A DNA stretch of 36,643 nt. Source: Bacteroidaceae bacterium. GTDB lineage: Bacteria > Bacteroidota > Bacteroidia > Bacteroidales > Bacteroidaceae. The stretch lies in NCBI GenBank assembly GCA_902362595.1, contig CABIXF010000039.1, forward strand, positions 1-36,643, read 5' to 3'. Numbering within the stretch: the stretch's first letter is position 1; every line of letters starts with the position of its first letter. The notes below the pieces were generated by a model that was not told the origin of the DNA, searched no databases, and was given only the letters and a program-made list of their open reading frames with translations. A program made the position numbers and the translations under genes. Positions 25,148 to 33,891 of the stretch are shown in pieces.

Positions 25148-27192
25148 GGTTTCCTAGTTTTCTTTAATTGATACGAATAATTCAGAGGAACGATAAAGCG
25201 TACCTCACATCCCATTTCCTTTCTTTCGCCAATGGGAACATTACTGATTTTCATGACAATGGGACGTGAATTATACATATTCAGCAACTGGATAGTCTGC
25301 GTAATCACCTTCATTCCAGTTCCTGTTCCATGATTGACACTCGTGGCACGGTATCCTCCTCCATTGTCACAAACGACCATTTCCACCTGGTCGGCTAACC
25401 GACGTACCCGTATGTATAACAGACGAAAACCTTCCTTCAGCCTCAATCCATGCTTGATGGCGTTTTCCACAGGAATCTGCAATAACATAGAAGGCACCTG
25501 TATACTTTTCAAATCAATCCCTTCATCCAAATCCAACTGATACTGAAAATCATCTCCTAATGATTTTTCCTCCAAGGCCACATACGTATTGACGAAATCC
25601 AGTTCATCGGCCAACGACACAGACAAACATTCCGTCAGTTCCAAGTTACGGCGAAGCAGCTTGGTCAAACCAATCAGGTTCTTGCTTTCCTCTTCATCTT
25701 TATGCAAATTCATTTCACGGTTCAATACATTGAAAATGAAATGTGGAGAAATCCGGTTACGCACATTTTCCAGACGCAAGGAAGTGATTGCCGTCTGCAA
25801 ACGCCACTGTTCCCGGTCTCGCTGCCGTTTTCTGTACAATATAATCACCAGTGACACCGCAATCAACAAAAAAGCTCCTCCCACAATGGCATACAACCAC
25901 TGATGCAAATGAAGCACCTGATTTTCTTTTTCCCGGATAGAAATCTCCTTTTTCATCAACGTGCTGTCTTGAGAATACTTCAACGCGATTTCGGCTGCAC
26001 GCATCTTCACTTTCTCATTACGTATAGAGTCGTCTATCTCCCGGTTTCTTTCCAGGTAATAGTATGCATTTTTATAATCACCCACTTTTTCATAATAACG
26101 CTGCAGATAACGGTTGCGCACATGAATCATGTTCGGCTCCACATCCTTGTATTTCACGGCATGCTTCAAACGCTCTTTGGCCAGCGCCACATTTCCCTCT
26201 TTCAATGCCAGTTCCATGAGCTGCGTGTCAATACAATACAACGCCGTGGCATGGTGAATGGACGCAAAGAATCCCCGGCAATTCTCCAAATAATAAGAGG
26301 CCGAGTCTGTCTGATTCAACAAAAGGAAGACCTCTCCCAGATTAATCATCGTCAGGTTCCGTTCAAAAGTCATATCCGGATACTGGTTGACCACCGCCAG
26401 CGAACGACGGAAATACGTCAAGGCCGTTTCATAGTCTTGCCGGTAATAATAGGAATTTCCCCGGTTATTCAAATAAATATGCTTTTCAAAAGGACGCATT
26501 TCCTCATAATAACGGGAAGCCAAATCGTAGTAATAATCACATGCGGCAAAATCCCGCAACTCCATATTTACCTGTGCCAGACCATAGTAGGCTGGAAAGC
26601 GCTGAGCCTCAGGCATATTCAGAGAATCGGCAATCGACAAGGCACGGTTATACCACAATGAGCCCAAATCATAACGCCCCTGCTTCACATACGCGTCTGC
26701 CTGGTTCAGGCAAATATCCGGCAAAGACTCCCTTTTTCCTCCCCGACTGGCATATTCAAAAGCTTTCTGAAAACAACTGCAGGCCGAATCTACCTGCGAA
26801 GTACGCACATATATATTTCCACGGGCATTATAAGCAAAGGCATACAATGGATACACATGATTGTCCTCCTTGTTTCTTTCACAGAAAGAAAGCACTCTGT
26901 CCAAGTAAATAGAAGCTGAATCCAAATTAAAAGTCAGGAAACAGGTCCGCACCTTCAGCAAGAGCAAACGATAGTACATCACACTGTCCTTAAACGAAGG
27001 CATCACGCTGTCTATCGTCTGACTAACCTGCTCCGGAGAATCTGCTGAAATCTGCTCCAAATGCTGGTAAAACTTTTCAAAAGAGCCTGCGTCGCTTCGT
27101 GTACCCTTATTTGTGCATCCCACCACTACGGACAACATGAAAATACCAACCCAAATACCTGCTATATCATTTCGCCTAATATTTAATTTCAT
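25144..27192 (-). CDS. TPR-containing LytS-type sensor histidine kinase
   Basis: From the ATG at 27192 the protein has 682 residues. It begins with a signal and lipobox-like VVGC, then TPR-like repeats (about residues 60-390), one membrane span (WLYAIVGGAFLLIAVSLVII, about 430-450), and a His_kinase domain with H-box RISPHFIFNVLN (His484), N-box PVENAIKHGL and glycine box GTGTGMKVI. The inferred topology is periplasmic TPR sensing and cytoplasmic phosphorylation of the LytTR partner. An in-frame start 27 bases upstream (27219) is rejected because the promoter -7 element at 27217-27224 would cover it. Confidence 0.9.
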   Translation of the reverse strand: MKLNIRRNDIAGIWVGIFMLSVVVGCTNKGTRSDAGSFEKFYQHLEQISADSPEQVSQTIDSVMPSFKDSVMYYRLLLLKVRTCFLTFNLDSASIYLDRVLSFCERNKEDNHVYPLYAFAYNARGNIYVRTSQVDSACSCFQKAFEYASRGGKRESLPDICLNQADAYVKQGRYDLGSLWYNRALSIADSLNMPEAQRFPAYYGLAQVNMELRDFAACDYYYDLASRYYEEMRPFEKHIYLNNRGNSYYYRQDYETALTYFRRSLAVVNQYPDMTFERNLTMINLGEVFLLLNQTDSASYYLENCRGFFASIHHATALYCIDTQLMELALKEGNVALAKERLKHAVKYKDVEPNMIHVRNRYLQRYYEKVGDYKNAYYYLERNREIDDSIRNEKVKMRAAEIALKYSQDSTLMKKEISIREKENQVLHLHQWLYAIVGGAFLLIAVSLVIILYRKRQRDREQWRLQTAITSLRLENVRNRISPHFIFNVLNREMNLHKDEEESKNLIGLTKLLRRNLELTECLSVSLADELDFVNTYVALEEKSLGDDFQYQLDLDEGIDLKSIQVPSMLLQIPVENAIKHGLRLKEGFRLLYIRVRRLADQVEMVVCDNGGGYRATSVNHGTGTGMKVITQTIQLLNMYNSRPIVMKISNVPIGERKEMGCEVRFIVPLNYSYQLKKTRKP

Positions 27193-27216
27193 GTTTATAC
27201 CTCTTTTTAATAGTGA

Positions 27217-27248
27217 CAAAAATACGGAAAACTATCCATTACGACAAA
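27217..27248 (-). promoter_or_regulatory. Consensus promoter of the sensor kinase operon
   Basis: On the minus strand TTTG (27248-27245), a 20-base gap and TATTTTTG (27224-27217) match the consensus exactly. The predicted start near 27210 leaves a leader of about 18 bases before the ATG at 27192. Confidence 0.8.
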
Positions 27249-27406
27249 AAAAGTTTAAATTTTTCGTATAAGCCATAAATAAAGTTTGACAACAATAGCG
27301 CCTATAGACTTCTTCTTGCCCAACCACCTGCAATTGTATTGTCCCACTATCTTACCCGCCGATTTAATTCTTACACCGAATCACCTACGATTTGAGGGGA
27401 AATGTG

Positions 27407-27414
27407 TACATTTG
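27407..27414 (+). promoter_or_regulatory. -7 element of the menaquinone operon
   Basis: TACATTTG matches TAnnTTTG and lies 27 bases before the menI ATG. No TTTG occurs at the correct distance upstream, so the promoter may be weak or regulated. Confidence 0.5.
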
Positions 27415-27441
27415 CAACTATAACAAGAAACTGAACACTCC

Positions 27442-27855
27442 ATGAACGATCAAACTTCTTACGAACTGCCCGATTTGGGCCACTCCATGGGAGCCCATCT
27501 GGGCATCCAGTTCCTCGAAATGAAAGAAGGATATGTCAAAGCCCAGATGCCCGTAGACGAAAGGACTTGCCAGCCGTTCGGCATACTCAACGGCGGAGCC
27601 TCCCTGGCACTGGCTGAAATCGTAGCCGGACATGGCTCCATTCCGCTGTGCAGCCCCGGAGAAATGCCTTGCGGCATCCAGGTCAGTGCCAGCCATCTCA
27701 GCATGGTTCCCAAAGGAGAATCTGTCATCGCCACGGGACAGCTGATTCACCGGGGACGTACCACCCACCTGTGGAACGTAGATATTACCAACCAGGAAGG
27801 GAAACTGATTTCTACCGCACGCATCGTCAACCAAATAGTCAAGAAACGTCCATGA
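27442..27855 (+). CDS. menI: 1,4-dihydroxy-2-naphthoyl-CoA thioesterase (hotdog fold)
   Basis: The 137-residue protein is a PaaI-type hotdog thioesterase. The helix motif QPFGILNGGASLALAE carries the catalytic Glu59, with the preceding NGG typical of the E. coli MenI/YdiI group. MenI removes CoA from dihydroxynaphthoyl-CoA, giving the substrate of MenA. The assignment leans on the family and on context: it is the first gene of the men operon and overlaps menF by four bases (ATGA). Another acyl-CoA substrate is possible on sequence alone. Confidence 0.85.
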   Translation: MNDQTSYELPDLGHSMGAHLGIQFLEMKEGYVKAQMPVDERTCQPFGILNGGASLALAEIVAGHGSIPLCSPGEMPCGIQVSASHLSMVPKGESVIATGQLIHRGRTTHLWNVDITNQEGKLISTARIVNQIVKKRP

Positions 27856-28994
27856 AAACACCGGAAACGATTTATCACCAGCTCATCGACTCGTTTACAC
27901 AACGTGATGTCTGCTTTGCCTTGTATCGCCTTCCCTGGACCGACGAACCGATTCTCGTCATGCAGGAAGAAGGAGAACCCGTCAGCCTTGACCGTCTGGA
28001 AGAACTGAATCAGAAGAAAGGCTTCCTTCTGGCCCCGTTTCAGCTGACAACTTCCCGTCCGGCAGTACTCATTCGTCCGGCTATTGTCGCTCACGACTGG
28101 GAGGAAATCAAACTGGCCTTGCAAAAATGGATGGCACGTCATCCGCAACCTGCGAATTCATGCGTTCCTTTCCGTCAGGACAGACTGCCTGAGGCACAAG
28201 GTTCTTCTGAAAGAGACGAAAAAGAAATTTATACTGAAACATTCAGCCGCTTTATCCTGCCGCTGAAAGAAAAGCAGTTCCGCAAACTGGTGCTTTCCAG
28301 AAGTACGGTCCAGCCATTGCACGAAACGTTTTCTCCACTGGCTACGTTCATCCAAGCCTGCAACAGTTATCCGCGCATGATGATTTCCTTGTGCCACACT
28401 CCTTCCACCGGTACGTGGATAGGCAGTACGCCCGAAATCATCCTCAGCGGACACGAGAAGGAATGGCACACCGTGGCCCTGGCAGGCACCATGCCCATGC
28501 AGGGAGAAGTCATGCCCACGGAATGGAGCAAAAAGAACAAGGAAGAGCAAGCTTTTGTGGGAGAATATATCCGTAAGACCGTCAAGAAATTCGGCAGCAA
28601 GCTGACCGAAAAAGGGCCCTACACTGCCCGCGCCGGCCAGCTGGTACACTTAAAGACCGATTTTCACTTTACACTAAAGGACACAGACCATCTGGGCGAT
28701 GTGCTGCAAGAACTGCATCCCACTCCCGCCGTCTGCGGACTCCCGAAGGAAGAAGCCTATCAGTTCATTCTGCAAACAGAGCCGCACGACCGTCTCTTCT
28801 ATGCCGGCATCATCGGATGGATTGACCCGCAAGGCGATACCACCCTCTATGTCAATCTGCGCTGCATGCACGTGGAAGGAAATACAGCCACCCTTTATGC
28901 CGGAGGCGGTATCCTGCCCGACTCCACGGCCGATTCCGAATGGGAAGAAACGCAGCAGAAAATGAATACCATGCGAAATATCCTGTCAATCTAA
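27852..28994 (+). CDS. menF: Isochorismate synthase
   Basis: MenF isomerises chorismate to isochorismate, the first committed step to menaquinone. The 380-residue protein has the chorismate-binding enzyme core in its second half: [49 protein letters not shown] (about residue 290) and FYAGIIGWI followed by YAGGGI. The N-terminal part is shorter than in E. coli MenF (431 residues). I use the ATG at 27852, which overlaps the menI stop; longer in-frame readings run through menI. Salicylate- or enterobactin-type synthases share this fold, but the men context decides. Confidence 0.92.
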   Translation: MKTPETIYHQLIDSFTQRDVCFALYRLPWTDEPILVMQEEGEPVSLDRLEELNQKKGFLLAPFQLTTSRPAVLIRPAIVAHDWEEIKLALQKWMARHPQPANSCVPFRQDRLPEAQGSSERDEKEIYTETFSRFILPLKEKQFRKLVLSRSTVQPLHETFSPLATFIQACNSYPRMMISLCHTPSTGTWIGSTPEIILSGHEKEWHTVALAGTMPMQGEVMPTEWSKKNKEEQAFVGEYIRKTVKKFGSKLTEKGPYTARAGQLVHLKTDFHFTLKDTDHLGDVLQELHPTPAVCGLPKEEAYQFILQTEPHDRLFYAGIIGWIDPQGDTTLYVNLRCMHVEGNTATLYAGGGILPDSTADSEWEETQQKMNTMRNILSI

Positions 28995-29010
28995 AGTATC
29001 TAAAAGAATC

Positions 29011-30672
29011 ATGTATACAGACAAAAAAAATATCCTGCAGCTCGTAGCCCTGCTGAAAGCTCACCGCATACAGAAGATTGTGTTATGCCCCGGAAGCCGG
29101 AACATTCCCATCGTACAAACCTTGGTCAACATTCCGGAGTTTACCTGCTATCCGGTGACGGATGAGCGTAGTGCGGGGTTCTTTGCCTTGGGACTGGCAC
29201 TGAACGGAGGCCAACCAGCGGCAATCTGCTGCACATCGGGTACGGCCCTGCTGAATATTCACCCGGCCGTGGCCGAAGCCTTCTACCAGCAAATTCCTCT
29301 TGTAGTGATTTCGGCCGACCGCCCTGCGGCATGGATTGGCCAGATGGACGGGCAGACGCTTCCCCAGCCGGGAGTGTTCGGCAGCCTGGTCAAGAAATCG
29401 GTCGACTTGCCCGAAGTACAAACGGAAGAAGACGAATGGTACTGCAACCGCCTCATCAACGAGGCTCTCATGGAACTCGACCACCATGGAAAAGGCCCTG
29501 TACATATCAACGTGCCCATCAGTGAGCCCTTCTTCAAACTCCCGGTAACGGAACTTCCCGAAGCACGGGTCATTACCCGTTACCAAGGACTGAACGTGTA
29601 CGACAAGGACTACCAGCCGCTCATCGACCGCCTGAACCGTTACCAGCGACGCATGGTGGTAGTGGGACAGATGAACCTGATTTACCTGTTCGACAAGAAA
29701 TATACCAAGATGCTCTACAAGCATTTTGCCTGGTTCACCGAAAACATCAGCAACCAGACCATTCCGGGACAACCCATCCGCAACATTGAGCCGCTGCTCT
29801 GCTCCATGGATTTTGAGGCACAGCAGAAAATGCGTCCGGAACTGCTCATCACCTACGGGGGACACATCATCTCCAAACGGCTCAAGAAATTCCTTCGCCG
29901 CCATCCGCCGGTAGAACACTGGCACGTAGCTCCCGACGGACAAGTGGCCGACCTTTTCGGTTCTCTGACTACCGTCATCGAGATGGACCCGTTTGAGTTT
30001 TTGGAAAAGATTGCACCGATGATGGACAGCCGTACGCCGGAATACCCGCGCGCTTGGGAAGCCTTGTCCAAGCAGATTCCGCAGGCCGAATTTCCCTACT
30101 CCGAGATGAGTGCCATCGGAAAAGTCATCGGGCACCTGCCGACACCTTGCTCGCTCCACCTGGCCAACAGCTCGACGGTACGCTATGCCCAACTGTTCCC
30201 GCTCCCTCAGGAAGTGGAAGTTTTGTCCAACCGGGGTACCAACGGGATTGAAGGCTCCTTGTCCACGGCCCTTGGTTATGCCACGGCCTCCGATAAGCTC
30301 AATTTCATCTTTATCGGCGACCTGAGTTTCTTCTATGACATGAATGCCCTTTGGAACACCAACTACGGAAGCAACGTACGCATCCTCCTGCTCAACAACG
30401 AAGGAGGCGAAATCTTCCATGCCCTTCCGGGACTGGAGATGCAGGACAACAGCCGCCGTTTCATCACGGCCACGCACCGCACCTCGGCCAAAGCATGGGC
30501 CGAAGACCGCGGCTTCCACTACCTCTCCGCCCATAACGACGAGGAGCTGGACCAGGCCGTCGAGACATTCACCCAGCCTTCCATCACTTCACAACCGATG
30601 CTGCTGGAAGTGTTTACGGAAAAAGACAAGGACATTGAACACCTGAAAACGTATTATCACAACTTAAAATAA
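29011..30672 (+). CDS. menD: SEPHCHC synthase
   Basis: MenD is a thiamine-diphosphate enzyme that adds succinic semialdehyde, made from 2-oxoglutarate, to isochorismate. The 553 residues match the family length. Key marks are [25 protein letters not shown] with the catalytic Glu52, [30 protein letters not shown] and the ThDP/Mg motif [14 protein letters not shown] at about residues 436-449. The gene follows menF by 16 bases. Long open frames on the opposite strand here are shadows of this GC-richer gene. Confidence 0.95.
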   Translation: MYTDKKNILQLVALLKAHRIQKIVLCPGSRNIPIVQTLVNIPEFTCYPVTDERSAGFFALGLALNGGQPAAICCTSGTALLNIHPAVAEAFYQQIPLVVISADRPAAWIGQMDGQTLPQPGVFGSLVKKSVDLPEVQTEEDEWYCNRLINEALMELDHHGKGPVHINVPISEPFFKLPVTELPEARVITRYQGLNVYDKDYQPLIDRLNRYQRRMVVVGQMNLIYLFDKKYTKMLYKHFAWFTENISNQTIPGQPIRNIEPLLCSMDFEAQQKMRPELLITYGGHIISKRLKKFLRRHPPVEHWHVAPDGQVADLFGSLTTVIEMDPFEFLEKIAPMMDSRTPEYPRAWEALSKQIPQAEFPYSEMSAIGKVIGHLPTPCSLHLANSSTVRYAQLFPLPQEVEVLSNRGTNGIEGSLSTALGYATASDKLNFIFIGDLSFFYDMNALWNTNYGSNVRILLLNNEGGEIFHALPGLEMQDNSRRFITATHRTSAKAWAEDRGFHYLSAHNDEELDQAVETFTQPSITSQPMLLEVFTEKDKDIEHLKTYYHNLK

Positions 30673-30680
30673 CAAGCATT

Positions 30681-31505
30681 ATGTCACAACCCAGAGAATG
30701 GAAAACCATCAAAGAATACCAGGATATCCTGTTTGATTTCTATCATGGTATTGCCAAAATTACCATCAACCGTCCGCGATACAGAAATGCATTCACCCCG
30801 ACCACTACTTCCGAAATCAGCGATGCCCTGCTCATCTGCCGTGAGTGTCAGGACATCAACGTGGTGGTACTGACAGGCGCCGGCGACAAAGCCTTCTGCT
30901 CCGGCGGCGACATGCACGTGAAAGGGCACGGAGGTTATGTAGGTACCGACGGCGTACCCCGCCTGAACGTGCTCGACGTACAGAAACAAATCCGCTCCAT
31001 CCCGAAACCGGTTATTGCCATGGTCAACGGATATGCCATCGGGGGCGGACATGTGCTCCACGTGGTCTGCGACCTGACCATCGCTTCCGAGAATGCCATC
31101 TTCGGACAGACAGGACCTCGTGTGGGCAGCTTTGATGCCGGCTTCGGTTCTTCTTACCTGGCCCGGATTGTGGGACAGAAAAAAGCCCGCGAAATCTGGT
31201 TCCTCTGCCGCCAGTATTCTGCCCAGGAAGCACTGGAAATGGGACTGGTGAACAAAGTGGTGCCTTTCGACCAGCTGGAAGATGAAGTGGTGGAATGGGC
31301 CGAAACCATGATGCAGCACAGCCCGCTGGCCCTGCGCATGATCAAGGCTGGACTCAATGCGGAACTGGACGGACAGGCTGGTATCCAAGAACTTGCCGGA
31401 GACGCCACCATGCTCTATTACATGACCGACGAAGCACAGGAAGGCGGAAAAGCATTCCTCGAAAAACGGAAACCCGACTGGAGCAAGTATCCTAAATTCC
31501 CCTGA
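30681..31505 (+). CDS. menB: 1,4-dihydroxy-2-naphthoyl-CoA synthase
   Basis: MenB closes the second ring, turning o-succinylbenzoyl-CoA into dihydroxynaphthoyl-CoA. The 274-residue crotonase-fold protein shows [11 protein letters not shown], the oxyanion-hole motif [22 protein letters not shown], and the MenB-type [20 protein letters not shown] with the active-site Asp. It begins eight bases after menD and is followed by a 91-base gap containing a strong hairpin before menC. Confidence 0.96.
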   Translation: MSQPREWKTIKEYQDILFDFYHGIAKITINRPRYRNAFTPTTTSEISDALLICRECQDINVVVLTGAGDKAFCSGGDMHVKGHGGYVGTDGVPRLNVLDVQKQIRSIPKPVIAMVNGYAIGGGHVLHVVCDLTIASENAIFGQTGPRVGSFDAGFGSSYLARIVGQKKAREIWFLCRQYSAQEALEMGLVNKVVPFDQLEDEVVEWAETMMQHSPLALRMIKAGLNAELDGQAGIQELAGDATMLYYMTDEAQEGGKAFLEKRKPDWSKYPKFP

Positions 31506-31529
31506 TTGATTCATCCCACAAATTTCTAC

Positions 31530-31566
31530 CGGACAGAAAGCGAAACTTGCTTTTGCTTTCTGTCCG
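31530..31566 (+). other. Strong hairpin between menB and menC
   Basis: CGGACAGAAAGC (31530-31541) and GCTTTCTGTCCG (31555-31566) form a perfect 12-bp stem with a 13-base loop. The loop contains a second GCTTTT copy, which would allow an alternative shorter pairing. No T-run follows, so it is not a typical terminator. It may be an RNA-stability or processing element, or a partial attenuator that lowers menC-menE expression; this is inference. Confidence 0.6.
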
Positions 31567-31596
31567 ATTATTGTTTCATCCCTCACAGAATGTATC

Positions 31597-32655
31597 ATGT
31601 ATTCATTGAAAATATTTCCGCGTACCCTCCATTTCAAACAACCTGCCGGCACATCCCGCGGAGTGTACCACACCCGGCAAGTCTGGTATCTGCTGCTCAC
31701 CGACACGGAAACCGGACAGTATGGTATAGGTGAATGTGCCCCTCTGCCTGCCCTGAGCTGTGACGACCTGCCCGACTACCCTCGTCTGCTGGCTGAAATC
31801 TGTGAAAAGACCGCAGCCGACGGGCACATCGACTACGAAGCACTCCGTCCCTATCCGTCCATCCTTTTCGGACTGGAAACGGCCTTTGCCCACCTGCAGG
31901 CCCATAGCCTGAGATTTTGGGACACTCCCTTCAGCCGAGGCACACAAGGTATTCCCATCAACGGACTCATCTGGATGGGCAATTTTGACGAGATGTACCG
32001 CCGTATTGAAGAAAAGATGAAAGCCGGATTCCGGTGCATCAAGGTAAAAATCGGAGCTATCGAATTTGAACGGGAACTGGAACTGCTGGCCCACATCCGC
32101 CGTCATTTTTCCGCTTCCGACATCGAACTCCGTGTAGATGCCAACGGGGCCTTCCGACCGGAAGATGCCCTGCGGAAACTGACACAACTGAACGAATTCC
32201 AGCTTCATTCCATCGAACAGCCCATACGGGCCGGACAATGGGAAGCGATGAAGACACTGTGCGCCGCCTCTCCCTTCCCCATCGCATTGGACGAGGAACT
32301 GATTGGCGTGAACGAAACCTGCCGGAAAAAAGAATTGCTGGATACCATCCGCCCGCAATACATCATCCTGAAACCGTCGCTCCACGGAGGCATCCGAGGG
32401 GCAGAAGAATGGATTTCACTGGCCCAGGAAAGGGGTATCGGCTACTGGGTGACTTCGGCGCTGGAATCGAACATCGGCCTGAACGCCATCGCCCAATGGT
32501 GTGCCACGCTTCACCCGACCATGCCACAGGGACTCGGTACCGGCCTGCTCTTTACCGACAACCTCGACTATCCGCTGCACATCGAGGGTGACTGCCTGTG
32601 GTTCCATCCGGAAGAAGAGACACCTGATTTTCTAACTTTCCTGAATCGTCCCTGA
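31597..32655 (+). CDS. menC: o-Succinylbenzoate synthase
   Basis: MenC dehydrates SHCHC to o-succinylbenzoate. It is an enolase-superfamily protein of 352 residues with the full catalytic set: the KVK motif (Lys149, Lys151), metal ligands Asp181 (VDANG), Glu207 (SIEQP) and Asp232 (LDEEL), and the second lysine in LKPSL (Lys259). Some relatives also racemise N-acylamino acids or epimerise dipeptides, but the operon fixes the role. One base separates its stop from the ATG of menE. Confidence 0.93.
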   Translation: MYSLKIFPRTLHFKQPAGTSRGVYHTRQVWYLLLTDTETGQYGIGECAPLPALSCDDLPDYPRLLAEICEKTAADGHIDYEALRPYPSILFGLETAFAHLQAHSLRFWDTPFSRGTQGIPINGLIWMGNFDEMYRRIEEKMKAGFRCIKVKIGAIEFERELELLAHIRRHFSASDIELRVDANGAFRPEDALRKLTQLNEFQLHSIEQPIRAGQWEAMKTLCAASPFPIALDEELIGVNETCRKKELLDTIRPQYIILKPSLHGGIRGAEEWISLAQERGIGYWVTSALESNIGLNAIAQWCATLHPTMPQGLGTGLLFTDNLDYPLHIEGDCLWFHPEEETPDFLTFLNRP

Positions 32656-32656
32656 C

Positions 32657-33808
32657 ATGAGCCATCCTACCTTTATCACCGACATTGCCCGTCAGCACAT
32701 CCGGATAGAAGGAGTGGACTATTCGGCTACAGAGGCCCGTGCCCGACAGGAAGGACGCCCCAGCCTCCTGCAGGAAACCTTCTATGCCCGATACGGAGCA
32801 GATAGTTTCCAGGCCTCCCTGGCCGATTTCCTAAGTGAATGGTTTGACGACCACGACACCGTACTGGTACACACTTCCGGTTCGACGGGAACACCCAAAC
32901 CGCTGCGGGTAGAAAAACAACGCATGATGCAAAGCGCCATGCTGACAGTCAGTTTTCTGGAATTGACTCCCGGCGATACGGCCCTACTCTGCATGCCACT
33001 GAAATACATCGCCGGAAAGATGGTAGTGGTCCGTGCACTGATGGCCGGACTGAACTTGCTGCCAGTCACTCCCAGTGGACATCCGCTGGCACAGACAAGC
33101 ACTGCTCCCGTTTTCGCTGCCATGATTCCCATGCAGGTATTCAACACCTTGCAAGTGGCCGAAGAAAAAGAACGCCTTCGGCAAATCCGTCACCTCATCA
33201 TCGGCGGAGGAGCCATCGATGCGTCTTTGGGAAAGCAACTGCTGTCATTTCCACACGCCGTATGGAGCACGTATGGCATGACGGAAACCCTGTCGCACAT
33301 TGCCTTGCGACGCCTCAACGGGCCGGAAGCCTCCGATTGGTACACACCTTTCCCACACGTCAGACTGTCTCTTTCAGCGGAAAATACCCTGACCATTCAG
33401 GCCCCGGCTGTCTGCCCGGACATCCTGACCACTAACGATATCTGTGAATTCAATGCACAAGGACAGTTCCGCATCTTGGGACGGAAAGACAACACGCTCA
33501 ACACGGGAGGCGTCAAGGTACAGATTGAAGAGGTGGAAAATGCACTGAAATCCTTTCTGGCAACTCCTTTCCAAATATCTGCCGTCGCCGACCCTAAATT
33601 TGGGGAGCGCATCGTACTGCTGCTGGAAGACGAGCACGGCACCTGCCCGGAAACAGCCTTGAGGAAGGCATTCGATTCCCTTCCTCCCTACTGGCGACCC
33701 AAGCAAGTCTTCCGCATCCGGCAGTTGCCACAAACCGGAACCGGCAAGCCCGACCGGGCCACTGCCCGCAGGATGGCCGAAGAAATCGCAAGACAAAAGG
33801 AGAAATAA
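32657..33808 (+). CDS. menE: o-Succinylbenzoate-CoA ligase (short form)
   Basis: MenE activates o-succinylbenzoate with ATP and CoA. It belongs to the ANL adenylating enzymes: the phosphate loop HTSGSTGTPKP lies at residues 72-82, STYGMTETLSHIA carries the aromatic/TE motif, LGRKDNTLNTGGVKV is the hinge, and the catalytic lysine of the C-terminal domain is Lys364 in PQTGTGKPDR. At 383 residues it is about 70-100 shorter than most MenE; the missing part lies in the N-terminal region before the phosphate loop. All catalytic motifs remain, so activity is expected. It is the last men gene, ending at the hairpin at 33827. Confidence 0.92.
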   Translation: MSHPTFITDIARQHIRIEGVDYSATEARARQEGRPSLLQETFYARYGADSFQASLADFLSEWFDDHDTVLVHTSGSTGTPKPLRVEKQRMMQSAMLTVSFLELTPGDTALLCMPLKYIAGKMVVVRALMAGLNLLPVTPSGHPLAQTSTAPVFAAMIPMQVFNTLQVAEEKERLRQIRHLIIGGGAIDASLGKQLLSFPHAVWSTYGMTETLSHIALRRLNGPEASDWYTPFPHVRLSLSAENTLTIQAPAVCPDILTTNDICEFNAQGQFRILGRKDNTLNTGGVKVQIEEVENALKSFLATPFQISAVADPKFGERIVLLLEDEHGTCPETALRKAFDSLPPYWRPKQVFRIRQLPQTGTGKPDRATARRMAEEIARQKEK

Positions 33809-33819
33809 GAAGCAAACCA

Positions 33820-33851
33820 CTTGTTTATGAGCATTTGATTTTTTAACTTTG
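33820..33851 (+). promoter_or_regulatory. Promoter of the antiporter gene, inside a terminator hairpin
   Basis: TAACTTTG at 33844-33851 is a perfect -7 element. CTTG at 33820-33823 is a one-mismatch -33 element with a 20-base gap. The predicted start near 33858 leaves a leader of about 34 bases. The -7 element lies in the loop of the men-operon terminator. Confidence 0.6.
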
Positions 33852-33876
33852 TTAAATATTCAAATGCTCATTTTTT
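33827..33876 (+). terminator. Rho-independent terminator of the men operon
   Basis: ATGAGCATTTGA (33827-33838) and TCAAATGCTCAT (33860-33871) form a perfect 12-bp stem, with an inner TTTAAC/GTTAAA stem in the loop, and a T-run to 33876. Confidence 0.8.
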
Positions 33877-33891
33877 ATTGGACAACAAACT

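Noticed and set aside
27648..27851. A longer N-terminus for menF running through menI
   Set aside because: The extra residues are menI read in another frame. The ATG at 27852 gives the usual ATGA overlap and a normal isochorismate synthase start.
29083..30534. A 483-codon open frame on the minus strand opposite menD
   Set aside because: It is a by-product of menD codon bias; no recognisable domains and no promoter or start context.
31530..31566. The menB-menC hairpin as a full terminator
   Set aside because: The stem is perfect but is followed by ATTATTG, not a T-run, and the men genes continue in the same direction.
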